Positions 33,612-44,500 of a stretch of 64,000 bases of DNA are shown in pieces. This stretch comes from Adiantum capillus-veneris (lineage: Eukaryota; Streptophyta; Polypodiopsida; Polypodiales; Pteridaceae), in NCBI GenBank assembly GCA_014529385.2, contig CM043956.1:62338620-62402619 (forward strand), read 5' to 3'. Made by a program: the position numbers and the translations under genes. The notes under the pieces are model-generated. The model worked only from the letters and a program-made list of their open reading frames with translations. It searched no databases and was not told where the DNA came from. Position 1 is the first letter of the stretch, and each line of letters begins with the position of its first letter.

Positions 33612-34508
33612 CTAATGCTCGAAGTCTCGTCGCAATCGACGTGCAAGCTGCATATCTTTTGGATGTATTGTCACTCGCTTTGCATGTATGGCGCATAGGT
33701 TGGTATCTTCCAACACCGAAATGATGTGGGCCTCTGCAGCTTCTTGAATAGCATCTAGAGCTATTGCTTGCATTCTATACTGATTTCCATAGCTTTGAAG
33801 CACCTCCTTCACAGTGCGAGCAAAGGGGGCGCGTCGAATCAAAAGCTCCGTCGTCTTCTGGTAGTGGCGGATTTCTGCAAATGCCCTTGCTATTTTTCGG
33901 CGCCGCTGCGGTTGTCTTGGGGGCACTTGCACATTTCCTGGCGGGCGGCGTTTAGGCTTCTTGAAAAACTTAGACTTGCGCCTGTTTACATGCTTAGGGG
34001 CTGGTTCTGCAGCCTCTTCTGATTCTTCCTCTTCCCTTGGCTGCCGATCTTGTTGTGTGGGGAGAGCTCCCTGGCCTCCAGGCAATGTCTTCCCCCCAAC
34101 GGCCACCCGGTGTATGCGCGGTATTTTTTCTCGCAGCCATGGTGGCTCACTCTCTGATTCAGTGTCTGTATGGACCACCCGAGTCCTGGATGGTCCTGTT
34201 TGTGATTGGTGGCGCGACGGCTGCTCCCTATCGGACTCTGTTGTTTGCTGGCCCTCTTCCTCTCTCCAGCGTTGGGCACGTTGCTTCATTCTCCTTCTAG
34301 GTGTTATATCTTGATGAGGTGGAGATCCAACAGTTCTCGATGACTCTCGTGCCCTACCACCATGCCCACTACCAGATGAGTTTCTGGAACAGCCAGGCGT
34401 TTGTGGCCGTTTTCTTGTGCCTTTAAGCCATGATGGCTTCTCACATCCTTGGAGGGTGTTTTTGTTGGCAGGCGGATGCTCTTTCACGGTTTGTTTGGTG
34501 TGCGCCAT
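33612..34508 (-). CDS. Divergent histone H3-like protein with long tail (298 aa)
   Basis: This is a single intronless minus-strand frame. Residues about 205-298 are a histone H3 fold: [18 protein letters not shown] matches the H3 alpha-N helix, the middle matches alpha-1/alpha-2, and [15 protein letters not shown] then [12 protein letters not shown] matches the H3 C-terminus almost exactly. The N-terminus is [10 protein letters not shown] against ARTKQTARKS of H3: Lys4 and TKQT are kept, Arg2 is His, and Lys9/Ser10 are Glu/His. Between them lie about 190 extra residues, Arg/Ser/Pro-rich with an acidic patch and a basic [13 protein letters not shown] stretch, a likely nuclear signal. The total is over twice canonical H3 (about 135 residues). 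Loop 1 is no longer than in canonical H3, unlike typical CENH3. I infer a chromatin-binding H3 paralogue. The frame is intact, next to a transposase gene. Confidence 0.9.
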   Translation of the reverse strand: MAHTKQTVKEHPPANKNTLQGCEKPSWLKGTRKRPQTPGCSRNSSGSGHGGRARESSRTVGSPPHQDITPRRRMKQRAQRWREEEGQQTTESDREQPSRHQSQTGPSRTRVVHTDTESESEPPWLREKIPRIHRVAVGGKTLPGGQGALPTQQDRQPREEEESEEAAEPAPKHVNRRKSKFFKKPKRRPPGNVQVPPRQPQRRRKIARAFAEIRHYQKTTELLIRRAPFARTVKEVLQSYGNQYRMQAIALDAIQEAAEAHIISVLEDTNLCAIHAKRVTIHPKDMQLARRLRRDFEH

Positions 34509-34559
34509 TTTGTTGGTAAGAGCTCACCTGTTCTTAAGAAATAAGTGGTTTATGAGAGC

Positions 34560-34600
34560 ATGCAATATTTATAAGGGCCCATTTAAAAAGGGCCCTGTTC
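34560..34600 (-). promoter_or_regulatory. Candidate core promoter of the H3-like gene
   Basis: On the minus strand TATAAATA lies at 34,566-34,573, about 58 bases upstream of the ATG. Two GGGCCC blocks sit just upstream (34,575-34,580 and 34,590-34,595) as an inverted pair around an A/T spacer. TGGGCC-type elements are known as Site II motifs in promoters of plant proliferation genes; applying that here is inference. Confidence 0.55.
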
Positions 34601-34647
34601 ACACTAATTTTTTTTTAAAAAGTGTTATTTTTTAAATAAACATGTCG

Positions 34648-37600
34648 CTAAGAGTTGGACCATGCGTTCACGTTTAGTGACTCGCGCAGTATCCACTTTG
34701 ATCCTTGTCGCACTCTGCATCGCCGCCATGCAGCATGCTTGGTGGGACCTTGCGACATTTGCCACTTATTGCTATGCTCTTGACGACTCCATTTTCGCAC
34801 TTCAATAGCAATCTTGGATTGTCGCGCACGCTCCATTGTGAGCTTACGAGCAAATGTTGTGCGAAAAAACCAATTGAACATCTCCTCCAAATAATTGGAT
34901 TGCACCATTCCACCACCATGTCAAGTATTTTTGAAGTACACTCCCCTTGCTTGATAATGGGACTTCTCCATGCCTTGAGTGCTAAAAATTTCAAGCGATC
35001 CATACTTGTGCATAAAAAATGCACCATGCGCAAACAAGATATGTTGTTCACATGAGTAAACTATCCACATTATTAAATAAAAACAATCCCTTGTAATGAA
35101 TACACCATATAAAATGACTTACCATGTAATGTGTGATGTTATTTTCACCCCAAGAAAGGGTGAAGACCTTGGTAAAATCCGCCAAGGCTTCTTGAAATGA
35201 TTGGCGTTGTTCTTTGTTGTGCTGTTAAGGCCCATAAGCTTGACCATTTTATCAAAATGTGCCCAAACTTGCTTGCGCTTGTTTGCAAGCTCGCCATTTG
35301 AATCATTGTCGGTAGTAGCTTTGCATAACTCCTTCCAAAGCTCCCAAAGGTTACCTGCCTGCTGCTTGGAGCTGTTTTGAGCATCATATCGACTTGGCTT
35401 TCCTTGGGAAACTTTCTTCAAAAAGTGTCTAGCTTTTTGTCCACTCATTGACACTTGTTGAGCAATTTCATGGGCCTCCCCTGTGTTCTTTGCAGCAACG
35501 ATAGACACATTTCCACCGTGACAGCCAATGGAATTCAAGAGTACCTCCACTCTTTCGATCGCTTCCTAGGACTTTTCCAATGGTTTCATCGTGAAATCAT
35601 AGTCAATGTGGAGCTTCAATAGCCTATCAAAAATGCGCATGAATGCGTGTAATGTACAAAAATGTACATTCGATAGAGGAAATAGAAAGATTGGATTCCA
35701 AGCGTGGTCCTTTTGATCACAGTCTGGGGCATTGAGCATGGGACATCTCAGAATAGACGCTTCCCATTCTCTACCTTCATCTCCGATATCACGACAATCT
35801 AACCCTTGTTCTCCATGCCCTTGCCATGGAAGCATGGATCCGGCCTTTGCAGTGCTCTTATGTGATTTTTTTCCATTAGGTTTGTACCCTCGAGTGCAAA
35901 ATGGACAAGGCATGAGAGAAGAAGCCCCTTGTTTGCAGCCAAGCAAACACTTTATGGTCTTCAAATCCCCACCTAAGTGCCACTCCACATCATAACTACC
36001 AAAAGCCTCAATCTCCAACTTCTCACCTGCAATTTGGGAGTGTATTACTTCTGTGATCCATGGAGTTCTCTCAAAAATCCATGAAAGTACTCCATTGGTC
36101 TCTTTGGGCACCTCAATAGCACCCAACCACCAAATGTCTTTCTCGGATTGCACGCTAAAAGATGGGGTGGGAGATGGCTCGACTGAATCCCTTCGCTTGG
36201 TTTGCAGAAGGGCCTCGTTCATTAGAGTGACACTTAGCCTCTCTAACCTTCGGCCTTTCACTATTTGAGACTCATCGAGTTTCAGCACAAAAGAGACTTT
36301 TGTGCCAAGCACTACAAAATAAATAGTGCTAAGACCTTAAACTTCAGAGTCTATGATAAGAATAATACCGAAGAAGAAGGTAAAGTGTGTCACCTTCTTC
36401 AGGTAACTCGTAAAATCTAAGCATGGCTTCTTGAAGCCTTCTAAGATCCACGAAAATATTGTTCCACATTGTGTAAGGAAAGCCCTTCTCCGAAGGTCTT
36501 ATGGATTGTTTCTTACCTTTTCCCCTTGTCTTTGTTGCACACAAAGCATAAAGGGAAGTTGGCATTGTGTCCTCAATGTGTAGGTATGTCCCAATGCGGG
36601 AGAACACATCTTCGTTTGTGGCCTTCTTTGCGAGCTTGACCTTGTGAGGAACGGGAAATAGGTTTTCCACAATGCCATGTTCTTTGAGGGTATCCTTTAG
36701 GAGTTGGAAAATAGCCTGATAGGCTTTGGTGCTGATTCCAGCCTCATCACAAGCTTGTTGAATGTCATCATCACTAACCACATTTCTTAATTTACGCATA
36801 AGGTCCTTGGTGACTGCATCCTTAATGTGCTTACCTCCAGGTGATTGTAAGATAGAAATCACGTCCTGGGTATTGAGACAACTAGTGAGAAGGTTGACTC
36901 GATCATCTTGGCTTGTTCCACCGCATGCCTCCTGGATGAAGTTTCTAGCAACAAATAAACATAAATGTTAGAAAATAGTGTGAAGTAATAATGCATCATG
37001 TAAGTAAAGACCAAATCACCTTGTGGCTGTAACTCGTCATTTGCGTGCTCCTCCCGAATGTGCAAGATTTTCAATGGATGAATACGTGCGTTTGCGTTCC
37101 CTTGCACCAAGGGGTGTTTCTTTCAAGTATGTGATGGTGTTGGTAAGCTTCTGGATGTGGGACTCCTTTTCTTGTATTTGTTGTTCAAGAGTTTTAACTA
37201 CCCTCTCCGAAGAGGCAACACTCTCTTGTAATGCCGCCGTCTTGAGGTGAAGATCTTGACATTCGTGCATCCGCATATGAAAAGAAGCACCTGCACCCAT
37301 ACACAACCACTTGCAATAGCCTAACAAACCTGCTTCTTCCCTCCCAAGAAATTGAAGAAATGTGGAAAGGCTATTAAACGGTGGATGGAAGCGGCTTATA
37401 GGATCGTAAGGGTACAAATGGCCATCCACCCAAATGTCAACATTGGTCTCACAAGCGGTGCGACGTTCCTGTGATGACCTTTGATCACCTTCACTAGTGG
37501 TCTTCGGTGCAAATGCCATGGGTAAGCGAATATGTATGCTTTTGGTGTGCGGAGTACGTGGTGGTGGAAGCAAACCATTTGTGATGTCCGTGAGCACCAT

Positions 37601-37723
37601 GGAAGCTGTTGCGTGAGTGTTGAGCCAGCAGAGGATCACACCCACATTTTTGCTCACACTCATCATTTTGTAACCATTGATTGTAATAAATGTCTTTCCG
37701 ACATTAATTTTGATTTGAGCCAT
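34648..37723 (-). pseudogene. Multi-exon DDE-type transposase gene, lightly decayed
   Basis: Exon 1 (37,723-37,020) encodes MAQIKINVGK and a coiled coil near residues 158-203. Intron 36,945-37,019 is GT-AG and in phase. Exon 2 (36,944-36,394) is helical. Intron 36,312-36,393 best joins exon 3 (from 36,311), which holds KLDESQIVKGRR, EWHLGGDLKT, a Cys pair in MPCPFCTRGY, and NVHFCTLHAFMRI. Exon 3 ends at a GTAAGT donor near 35,125. The last exon (about 35,064-34,648) has FSTQGMEKSHYQARG and a His-Gly-Gly-Gly stretch. I infer Asp (KLDES), Asp (GGDLK) and Glu (GMEKS) as an RNase H-type triad, with the Cys pair placed as in RAG/Transib-like proteins; the superfamily is unsettled. Damage: TGA at 37,037, TAG at 35,566, a frameshift near 35,227, and an unresolved last splice. 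It lies just upstream of the H3-like gene. Confidence 0.62.
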
Positions 37724-37759
37724 TCATTAAGTAACGGGACTCAATTGAGTTTCGAGCTT

Positions 37760-38557
37760 GTAATTCCGAAGTAATTTCACTTGCTGATGTAATTAGTTAG
37801 AGATGTTCTCACCTCCAAGGCTGAGGTATATAAGCCAAAGTTTTTGTAACCTAAAGAGATTCAGATTACTAATCAAAGTGAGTTTTTGAGCGCCGTGACT
37901 GTGTCTGAGAGAGAGTGAGAGAGAGAGAGAGTCTTATCTACTTGCTACGCGAGCTACGGAGCCGCCATTGAAGAAGCGACACCGCCATTGTGTTAGCAAC
38001 GGCGAGAGCTACGCACGGATACCAAGAGTGCGCGCTATCGTCTTCTATGGGTGGTAAGTTCCTACGAGCTTCGGTATGAGTTTTCTTCCAACTCGTGTGT
38101 CGGAATGGAGCGTGCAGCATATCTATAGAACCACAACGAGTAGAGCTACGCATTAGTACCATCGGGGTCAAGTTTCGGTTACCTGTATTTTTCGGCCTGT
38201 CTTCATACGCGTTTACCGCACGGAGTGATTATAGGTTGATTTTGCAGTTCAAGTCTTTAGGGTGTTGTTCTTACCTAGTGTATAGACTTCCCCTTGAGTT
38301 TGAGATCGATTCAATGATTCTAGATCCTGTTTTGTATAGCATTCGTTCGTAGTACGAATTTCAGTCACTTGCGTATTTTAGAACTTAGATTTGATTTCCT
38401 TAGTAGTGATTGTCATTAGAAGGTCGAGTAGGTGATTTGACACCCACCTAGTTGTTTCCATGCGCCTGCGGGTCAAGCTCCGTCCTCGTCTGACAAATTC
38501 TGTTGTTGGTTGAGTTCTCGCTATTTAGCTTCCGCTAGCGGCGTAACCGCCTTAACA
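37760..38557 (+). repeat. Gypsy B 5' LTR (left end uncertain)
   Basis: The right end is fixed by CTTAACA at 38,557, followed by TT and the primer site. The left end cannot be fixed without the 3' LTR; TG starts near 37,760 and 37,782 are candidates. TATATAA at 37,827-37,833 is a likely TATA box. A GA run lies at about 37,910-37,931. Confidence 0.72.
37827..37833 (+). promoter_or_regulatory. TATA box of gypsy B LTR
   Basis: TATATAA lies in the LTR. Transcription would start near 37,860 and read through the leader into gag. Confidence 0.55.
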
Positions 38558-38559
38558 TT

Positions 38560-38580
38560 TGGCGCCGCTGCCGGGGACGA
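38560..38580 (+). other. Gypsy B primer binding site
   Basis: TGGCGCCGCTGCCGGGGAC begins two bases after the LTR end. It closely resembles the TGGCGCCGTTGCCGGGG primer site of plant Tat/Athila elements, with one difference in the first 16 bases. Confidence 0.88.
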
Positions 38581-39924
38581 GAGCCCTAAGTAGGTGACCT
38601 TAGACTAATCCTACGAGGTGAGTCATATAAACTACTTTGTATACTTTAGTTAGAAAAGATCTAGGAGTGGTGGACTCCGAAGATCTCGAGAGATATTATG
38701 AAGTGGGGTATTCCTGGGTCTTCCATGTTGACAGTATTTTTAGTTTAGCTTAGATTTGTTTGTTGTTTTGTTGGTGTTGAGTAGTTGTTGATAGAAGAAG
38801 AATTTGCTAGTCCGTGAGTGGTAGTGGATCTCTTTAAAATCACAATTACCAAACCCATTTTATGATTAGGAATAGCTTAGGTAGGACTTCATTTGATCCT
38901 GATCTGGAGCTAGTAATCATTGGAGTATTTGCTTGATATGGTTGATTGCATGTTAGATCACTAAACCGTCGAGTTGCTGAGCACTTGAGAAAGCTTTAGG
39001 AAGGATTCTGTGCCAAAAAACTGAAAATCTGCAACTTTAGACATCATACGCGTATGATGTCTAAATGACCAAACAGAGACCAAAACAGAAATTTTGACTT
39101 TACCAGAGTGTTCAAAAGGGGAGTTATACCCTAATTTCAACTTAAAACAAGAGCATTAACACTCAAAGAAACCCAAAAAGACAAGTCGGAGTCCAAGAAA
39201 CGCAAAGAATAGGAAATTTTGGATTCAGATCTTGTTTTTACATTCAAACCTGACAAAAACACTTGAAACTCAATTATAAACATTGGAGAAGGCTTAAAAC
39301 CAAGAATAGTCAAAATCTGGGACAAAAGACATCATACGCGTATAATGTCTTTTAGCACATCCACTGCTTATTTTTGATATCTGACCTGACAAGATTGTTA
39401 CAAACACTGTAGAAAGCAAAAATATCAAGTCTTGACCCAAATTGATGAAAAAGACATCATACACGTATGATGTCTTTGACCTAATTTTGGACATATTTTG
39501 ATACTTTGCCAACACAGATCCATTGTAATAGCTGTCTAGAGGTTATATTTCAAGTTTCATCCCATTTGGATCACAATTGACCCAAAACAAGTCAAAAGCG
39601 GAAAATTGCCAAGAAAAGCCTAAATTAGCCATAACTTGCTCAAACAGAGTTCAAACTGAATTTTGTGAGTGGACAGAGCATAAGGGGGCTACTGAGAGTG
39701 AGCATAACCAAAATAGTCCAAATCTGTGAAAAAAGACATCATACGCGTATAATGTCTTTTTCAGCATAACTGCAACAAAATTCTCACTTGATGAAACAGA
39801 AGTTGTCCAACTGACAAGATTAAACAATTGACCAAGTATCAATCAGTTTGGATCAATTTTGACCACAAAAACTTGGGAAAACAAATTGCCGAGACGGAAA
39901 AGTTAAAGTCCTTTAGGGGAATTG
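38581..39924 (+). other. Gypsy B leader with four palindromes
   Basis: This non-coding leader contains palindromes at 39,036-39,065 (perfect, 30 bp), 39,327-39,350, 39,452-39,475 and 39,734-39,757 (each one base off the 24-bp consensus). The half-site is AGACATCATACG followed by its reverse complement. No ORF is convincing. Confidence 0.9.
39036..39065. repeat. Palindrome copy 1 (perfect, 30 bp)
   Basis: The half-site TTTAGACATCATACG is followed directly by its reverse complement. It is the longest of the 11 copies and contains the ACGCGT core. Confidence 0.97.
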
Positions 39925-41553
39925 ATGAATTTGAGATCGGGCAGGAATCTCCAGAATAACCAACCAAGACAAGGAGAACAAGCAAGTGTCATATCAACCG
40001 AGGGAAGTGTAAACCAAAGTTGGGTGCAACCAATAGAGCCGATCTTTGAAGGAAGTGTTTCTGATACTTCTTCGGAGAGATCTTATGAGATTTTCACCGA
40101 ACACTTGGAACACTTGAACCTGAACAACAGAGAAAATATGGCAGCAGGATCATCAAACCCTTCCGCCACAATGAAGCTATTGTTCATAAAATACCAGTAC
40201 GACAATGAGCAAGGTGCCAAGATCTACAAAGATGGAATGGACCGCTATTGTGTAAAGATAGAGGAGAGACCTAGTGAGTTCAAGGACTTAGTGCCTGTGA
40301 GCTATAGCGGAGATAGATATCTAGATGACGAGGGTACCATGTACTTGGTAGTCCTAAACCCTAACATTGTGGACAAGTGGGGATTGATGGGCACCAAAGC
40401 CAAAGTAGATGAAGAACTTGAGGAGAAAGCACCAATAATGAACTTACCTGATGCGAGGTTAAGAAGAGAGAATGAAACTACAAGGATCAACACTGATAAC
40501 ATCTATGTGGGGCTATACAAATATAATAATGGGGAGCAAGATCTCTATTATAGATGTGAAGAACCCTACACCGGAGAGTTGACAGACCAAAAAAGACTTT
40601 ATGTATTTACCTACACAGAGGGATCGGAAGTGAAAATTGCCGCTTACGACAAGTATGGGAGGCAATACTCAACAATGGGCAAGAAAGAATTAGAAGGATA
40701 TACATACTTTGGGGGACCACTACATCAGTATTATGCTACTTCTAGCTCACAAAGACCAGCACCAACAAATGGAGTGCAAAACCCAATGACAACAGGAGGA
40801 CAAAGAACTCAGGCTGCTGACTCGTTCAGTCAACCTCAGTACTCGAAACCCGGACCAATGGGATCATTACATTCCAGAGAGTCAATGGATACAAATCGAG
40901 GTAGTGCAGTTCCAATCCCCACATATACCACTCCAGGTCCAAGGTTCGAAGCGGAACCATCACATTTACCTCCTAGTAGTAGATTCAGGGCAGGGGAACC
41001 GACAAGGGTAACCCATGAAGTCCATGATGCTAGAGAAAGCTTTAGCCGGGACACAGGAGCAATGAGATTGGTAGCAGACCATAGACGTATGAGACCATCT
41101 CAAGTAGCGAAGTGTATGCCAAAGAAGTATGGTGGTTCAGGAGATCCGTATGCACATGTGTCACTCTTTAAGCAAGTCTTAAGAGCTGAGCAGATAACAG
41201 ATTTCCATACACAATACGAGGGATTTGGTCTTACTCTAGAAGATACGGCATTGACATGGTTTCAACCACTGAACATAGGGGGATTCCATGACATTGACCA
41301 TTTGCTAAGAGAGTTTCCTGAGGAATTCTCAAAACGAGGGATTAACCACAATACAGTCTCACAAATATATGCTTTTAAACAGAGAGAACACAAAAAAGTG
41401 AAGGAAGCTTCACTTCGCTTCAAACAATACATTGAGAGATGTCCAGTACGTGAAAGACCACAAGATGACAGACTCTCTCAAGAAGGACTTGCACTTGAAA
41501 GCTTGTACAAGTTTCGAGCAAGTAACGAGAGAGGCATTGTACTTAGTGGATAA
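39925..41553 (+). CDS. Gypsy B gag, first frame
   Basis: The frame starts MNLRSGRNLQNN at 39,925; the Leu-Arg-Ser-Gly opening is seen in plant Tat/Athila gags. Residues about 70-270 form an unrecognised acidic domain, and 270-390 are Pro/Ser-rich. From about residue 400 there is a retrotransposon gag domain: PKKYGGSGDPYAHVSLFKQV, then TALTWFQPLNIGGFHDID and FPEEFSKRG. The real gag continues in the next frame (from about 41,432: DSLKKDLHLKACTSFEQ), so this frame's tail after about 41,440 is a shadow. The shift may be a mutation or programmed. The product would be the particle protein. Confidence 0.85.
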   Translation: MNLRSGRNLQNNQPRQGEQASVISTEGSVNQSWVQPIEPIFEGSVSDTSSERSYEIFTEHLEHLNLNNRENMAAGSSNPSATMKLLFIKYQYDNEQGAKIYKDGMDRYCVKIEERPSEFKDLVPVSYSGDRYLDDEGTMYLVVLNPNIVDKWGLMGTKAKVDEELEEKAPIMNLPDARLRRENETTRINTDNIYVGLYKYNNGEQDLYYRCEEPYTGELTDQKRLYVFTYTEGSEVKIAAYDKYGRQYSTMGKKELEGYTYFGGPLHQYYATSSSQRPAPTNGVQNPMTTGGQRTQAADSFSQPQYSKPGPMGSLHSRESMDTNRGSAVPIPTYTTPGPRFEAEPSHLPPSSRFRAGEPTRVTHEVHDARESFSRDTGAMRLVADHRRMRPSQVAKCMPKKYGGSGDPYAHVSLFKQVLRAEQITDFHTQYEGFGLTLEDTALTWFQPLNIGGFHDIDHLLREFPEEFSKRGINHNTVSQIYAFKQREHKKVKEASLRFKQYIERCPVRERPQDDRLSQEGLALESLYKFRASNERGIVLSG

Positions 41554-44500
41554 TTGTACGGTTTATGGAGAGGTGTCAGCGGATACAGATTTTGCATCCA
41601 GTAGCTCTTCCTCCGTAGTGAGCGAGACTACCACTAAAAAGAATGTTCAAACAACAACCATGCCAAATGTAGAGCAAATGATAGAAGAGGCTCTAAAAAG
41701 GATGGCACCATACCAAAAACCATTGCCAAAACCACTGAAATGGTGTGCTATTGAGCAAAAATGGACAAACCATCCAACAGAGGAGTGCTATTACAACAAA
41801 GGGTATGTAAGGGAGCGTCAGTATGCACCTCCTGCTCAATTAGCACCACCTCAAGTACATCCAGTACCTCGATACCCAACGGGAAATGTACCAGGACCTA
41901 TGGGGATAGAAAGGCCACAACCAGTATTGGGACAACAACCACCTTTACCAGGAGCAAGGCCAGTGGGCATTAGATATGCACCAACCTTAGAGAATCAGGA
42001 AGAACAAGACTTAGTGCCTGTTCAAGCCTATTATGAAGAATCTGGTGCACACATGTCTCCAACTGTGTATTACCCACCAGAAGAACCCAAACAACCAGAA
42101 CCATGGGGCATGACTGGGAATGTTGGAATACCAACAGTTATAAGTTCTTCTGATGAAGAGAGATACAATTTGGACGCAAGAACATTGATGTTCATAGCTC
42201 ATGGAGGGTTAACAGGACAAAGACCATCCTATCCACAAAGGACAAATCAAATGGGACCAAGACCAGCACTAGGACCCTGTTACAAGTGTGGAGGTGACCA
42301 TCTGATGAATGTTTGTCCACATATGGAAATCATTAGAATTAACGCTTATTGCACTGAGTGTGGGGTTACTCACTTCATTGAGGATTGTTCAAAGAATCCA
42401 AACAAAGTGCAAAAGACGACATTGAATATGCTAGAAACTATTCCTACCAGCAGTGGGTCTGAAAATGAAACTCTGATACCAACGCAAGTTGTTACTAGAG
42501 CTCAAGCTAAGAAAACCACTAGAGAACCTGAGAATGGAAAGTTAGCGACTGAAGTGGTTAGTCAAGGACCGCGGAGTCAGAGAAACACATGGAAAGCTAG
42601 AAAAGCACGCATGAAGTTGAGAAAAGAACGTGAAGACGCTATTCTAGTTGAGGAACTAAAGCGAACTAAAGATAGATTAGAAAAACTTGAGAGTCAAAAC
42701 GGGAAACGAGAGATGAGCCCTGAAAGAACGAAACAAAAGAGTATCAAAGAAACAACGAGCTTAAGCTCAGGGGGATCAGTGCTAGTCGACAAAGTACACG
42801 AACCATTGGACGCACTGATGAGAGCTTACGAAGCTAGGTTAAAGAACAACCAAACACAAGAACAGAGGTGGATGACATACCCAAACGCGGAATTGGAAAA
42901 GCAGAGACTTGAAATGTGCCAGAGAATGATTGAGACTGCACAAGCCTTATTAGAACCACCAAAAGAAACAATGAATTGTGGAACGGAAAACCCAATTCAG
43001 CAAGAGACTATCATTTCACGGGTAGCTGAAAAGACTCCCAGTGCACAAAAGCCTGAAAATACACACAAGGATGACCGCATAGTATTGAACACAACCGATC
43101 AGGAGATAGAGAGTTTTCATCCAGTCATACAGAGGTCTTACGGAAGAGATGAGGATTACAATGAATTTTGGAAACAAGTGAGAGAGGCAAACTTTGCAAA
43201 CGAGCTAAGTTGCCAAGCTAATCAGACAAATTGGGAAAAGGACATCAGGAATCCTCCCATAGTGGAATTTGAGGCAGGATCTCAAGTAGACTTGGATTTG
43301 CAATCTTACTGGGGAAATGGGGGCTCTGTTAGAACAATGGAGAGCAAACCTCATTCATTGAAAACCTTACCTTCATACTTAAGAGATTATGAAGCAAAAT
43401 CCGAGATTAGAGCACTTCCCTCACGAAGAATCTCATCAGAAAAAGTCATGGACTCACAAGGATTGATAGAGATCTTGTCAACACCAGTGACATGCACTAT
43501 CACTCTAGCTGAGCTTTTGAGGTTAAGACCACATATGTGGACCACTGTAGGAAAATGCTTGGAGAAATTTGGGATAAAAGACCCAACATCGAGACTGCAA
43601 GAGGGTATACAAGAGCTGAGCAAACCACAAAAGAACGCTAAGCCTGTACCCTTAAACAAGGTCGGAGAGTATTGCGAAGGTGAAGAGGGGAATACAACCT
43701 TACCAGTTGAATTCCAAGGAGTGAACACGATGGCAATACTAGACAGCGGAGCTGGGGTAGCCATTGCTACAAAAGAAATCTGGAAAAAATGGGAGAAACC
43801 AGCAATAAGGAAGACTAGGTTGAAACTCCAATTAGCAGATGGACACACGGAGAAACCTATGGGGTTATTAGAGAAAGTCGTAGTGACTTCTTGCGGCATT
43901 GAATACGAACATACTTTTGCTATTGTCGATTTTGGCAAGGAGAATAACTATGATATCATATTGGGAAGACCATTCATGAGACAGTTGAAAATGGTCCAAG
44001 ATTGGGGCTACGATCACATATACCTGAGAAATATAGAAACCACTACACGTGTGAACGTGAAAGACCATAGCTACAAAGATGTGAACCGAACACCGGTAGA
44101 GGAGTTTGATTCAGCTACTTTGGCGGGATCCGAATTTCCAACTTGGTTAGGTAAGCCCAAGGAGTTATGGATGTGTGGAGCCTCGAAATGTGGAAGTCTG
44201 AGGCGAGAAGAATATGTTTTAGAAAGGGCTATCGAAGACGAAACTTATATAGGAGAACCCTTTCCAGAAAACACACTTGAACCATTAGAATGGACACACA
44301 TTCTAGCAACCCTAGATGTTTGTGCAATTCCGGATGGTCCCACAACGAAATTTTGTGACAAAAACGGGTACGGCGTGGTTCCGTACTTCATGTTGAGAAA
44401 TGTACTCGAAAAAGAAACTGAAAAGAACAATACACTAGAAAAGGAAGATGAAGAGGAGGTGTTTCACGACATTCCCGATCATCCTAAGTGGGGAAATGAA

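Noticed and set aside
33612-34508. Reading the H3-like protein as centromeric CENH3
   Set aside because: Loop 1 has canonical H3 length, and the alpha-N and C-terminal segments are closer to ordinary H3. It remains formally possible that a divergent centromeric role exists.
43387-43938. 183-codon minus-strand frame
   Set aside because: It is the antisense shadow of the gypsy B protease region.
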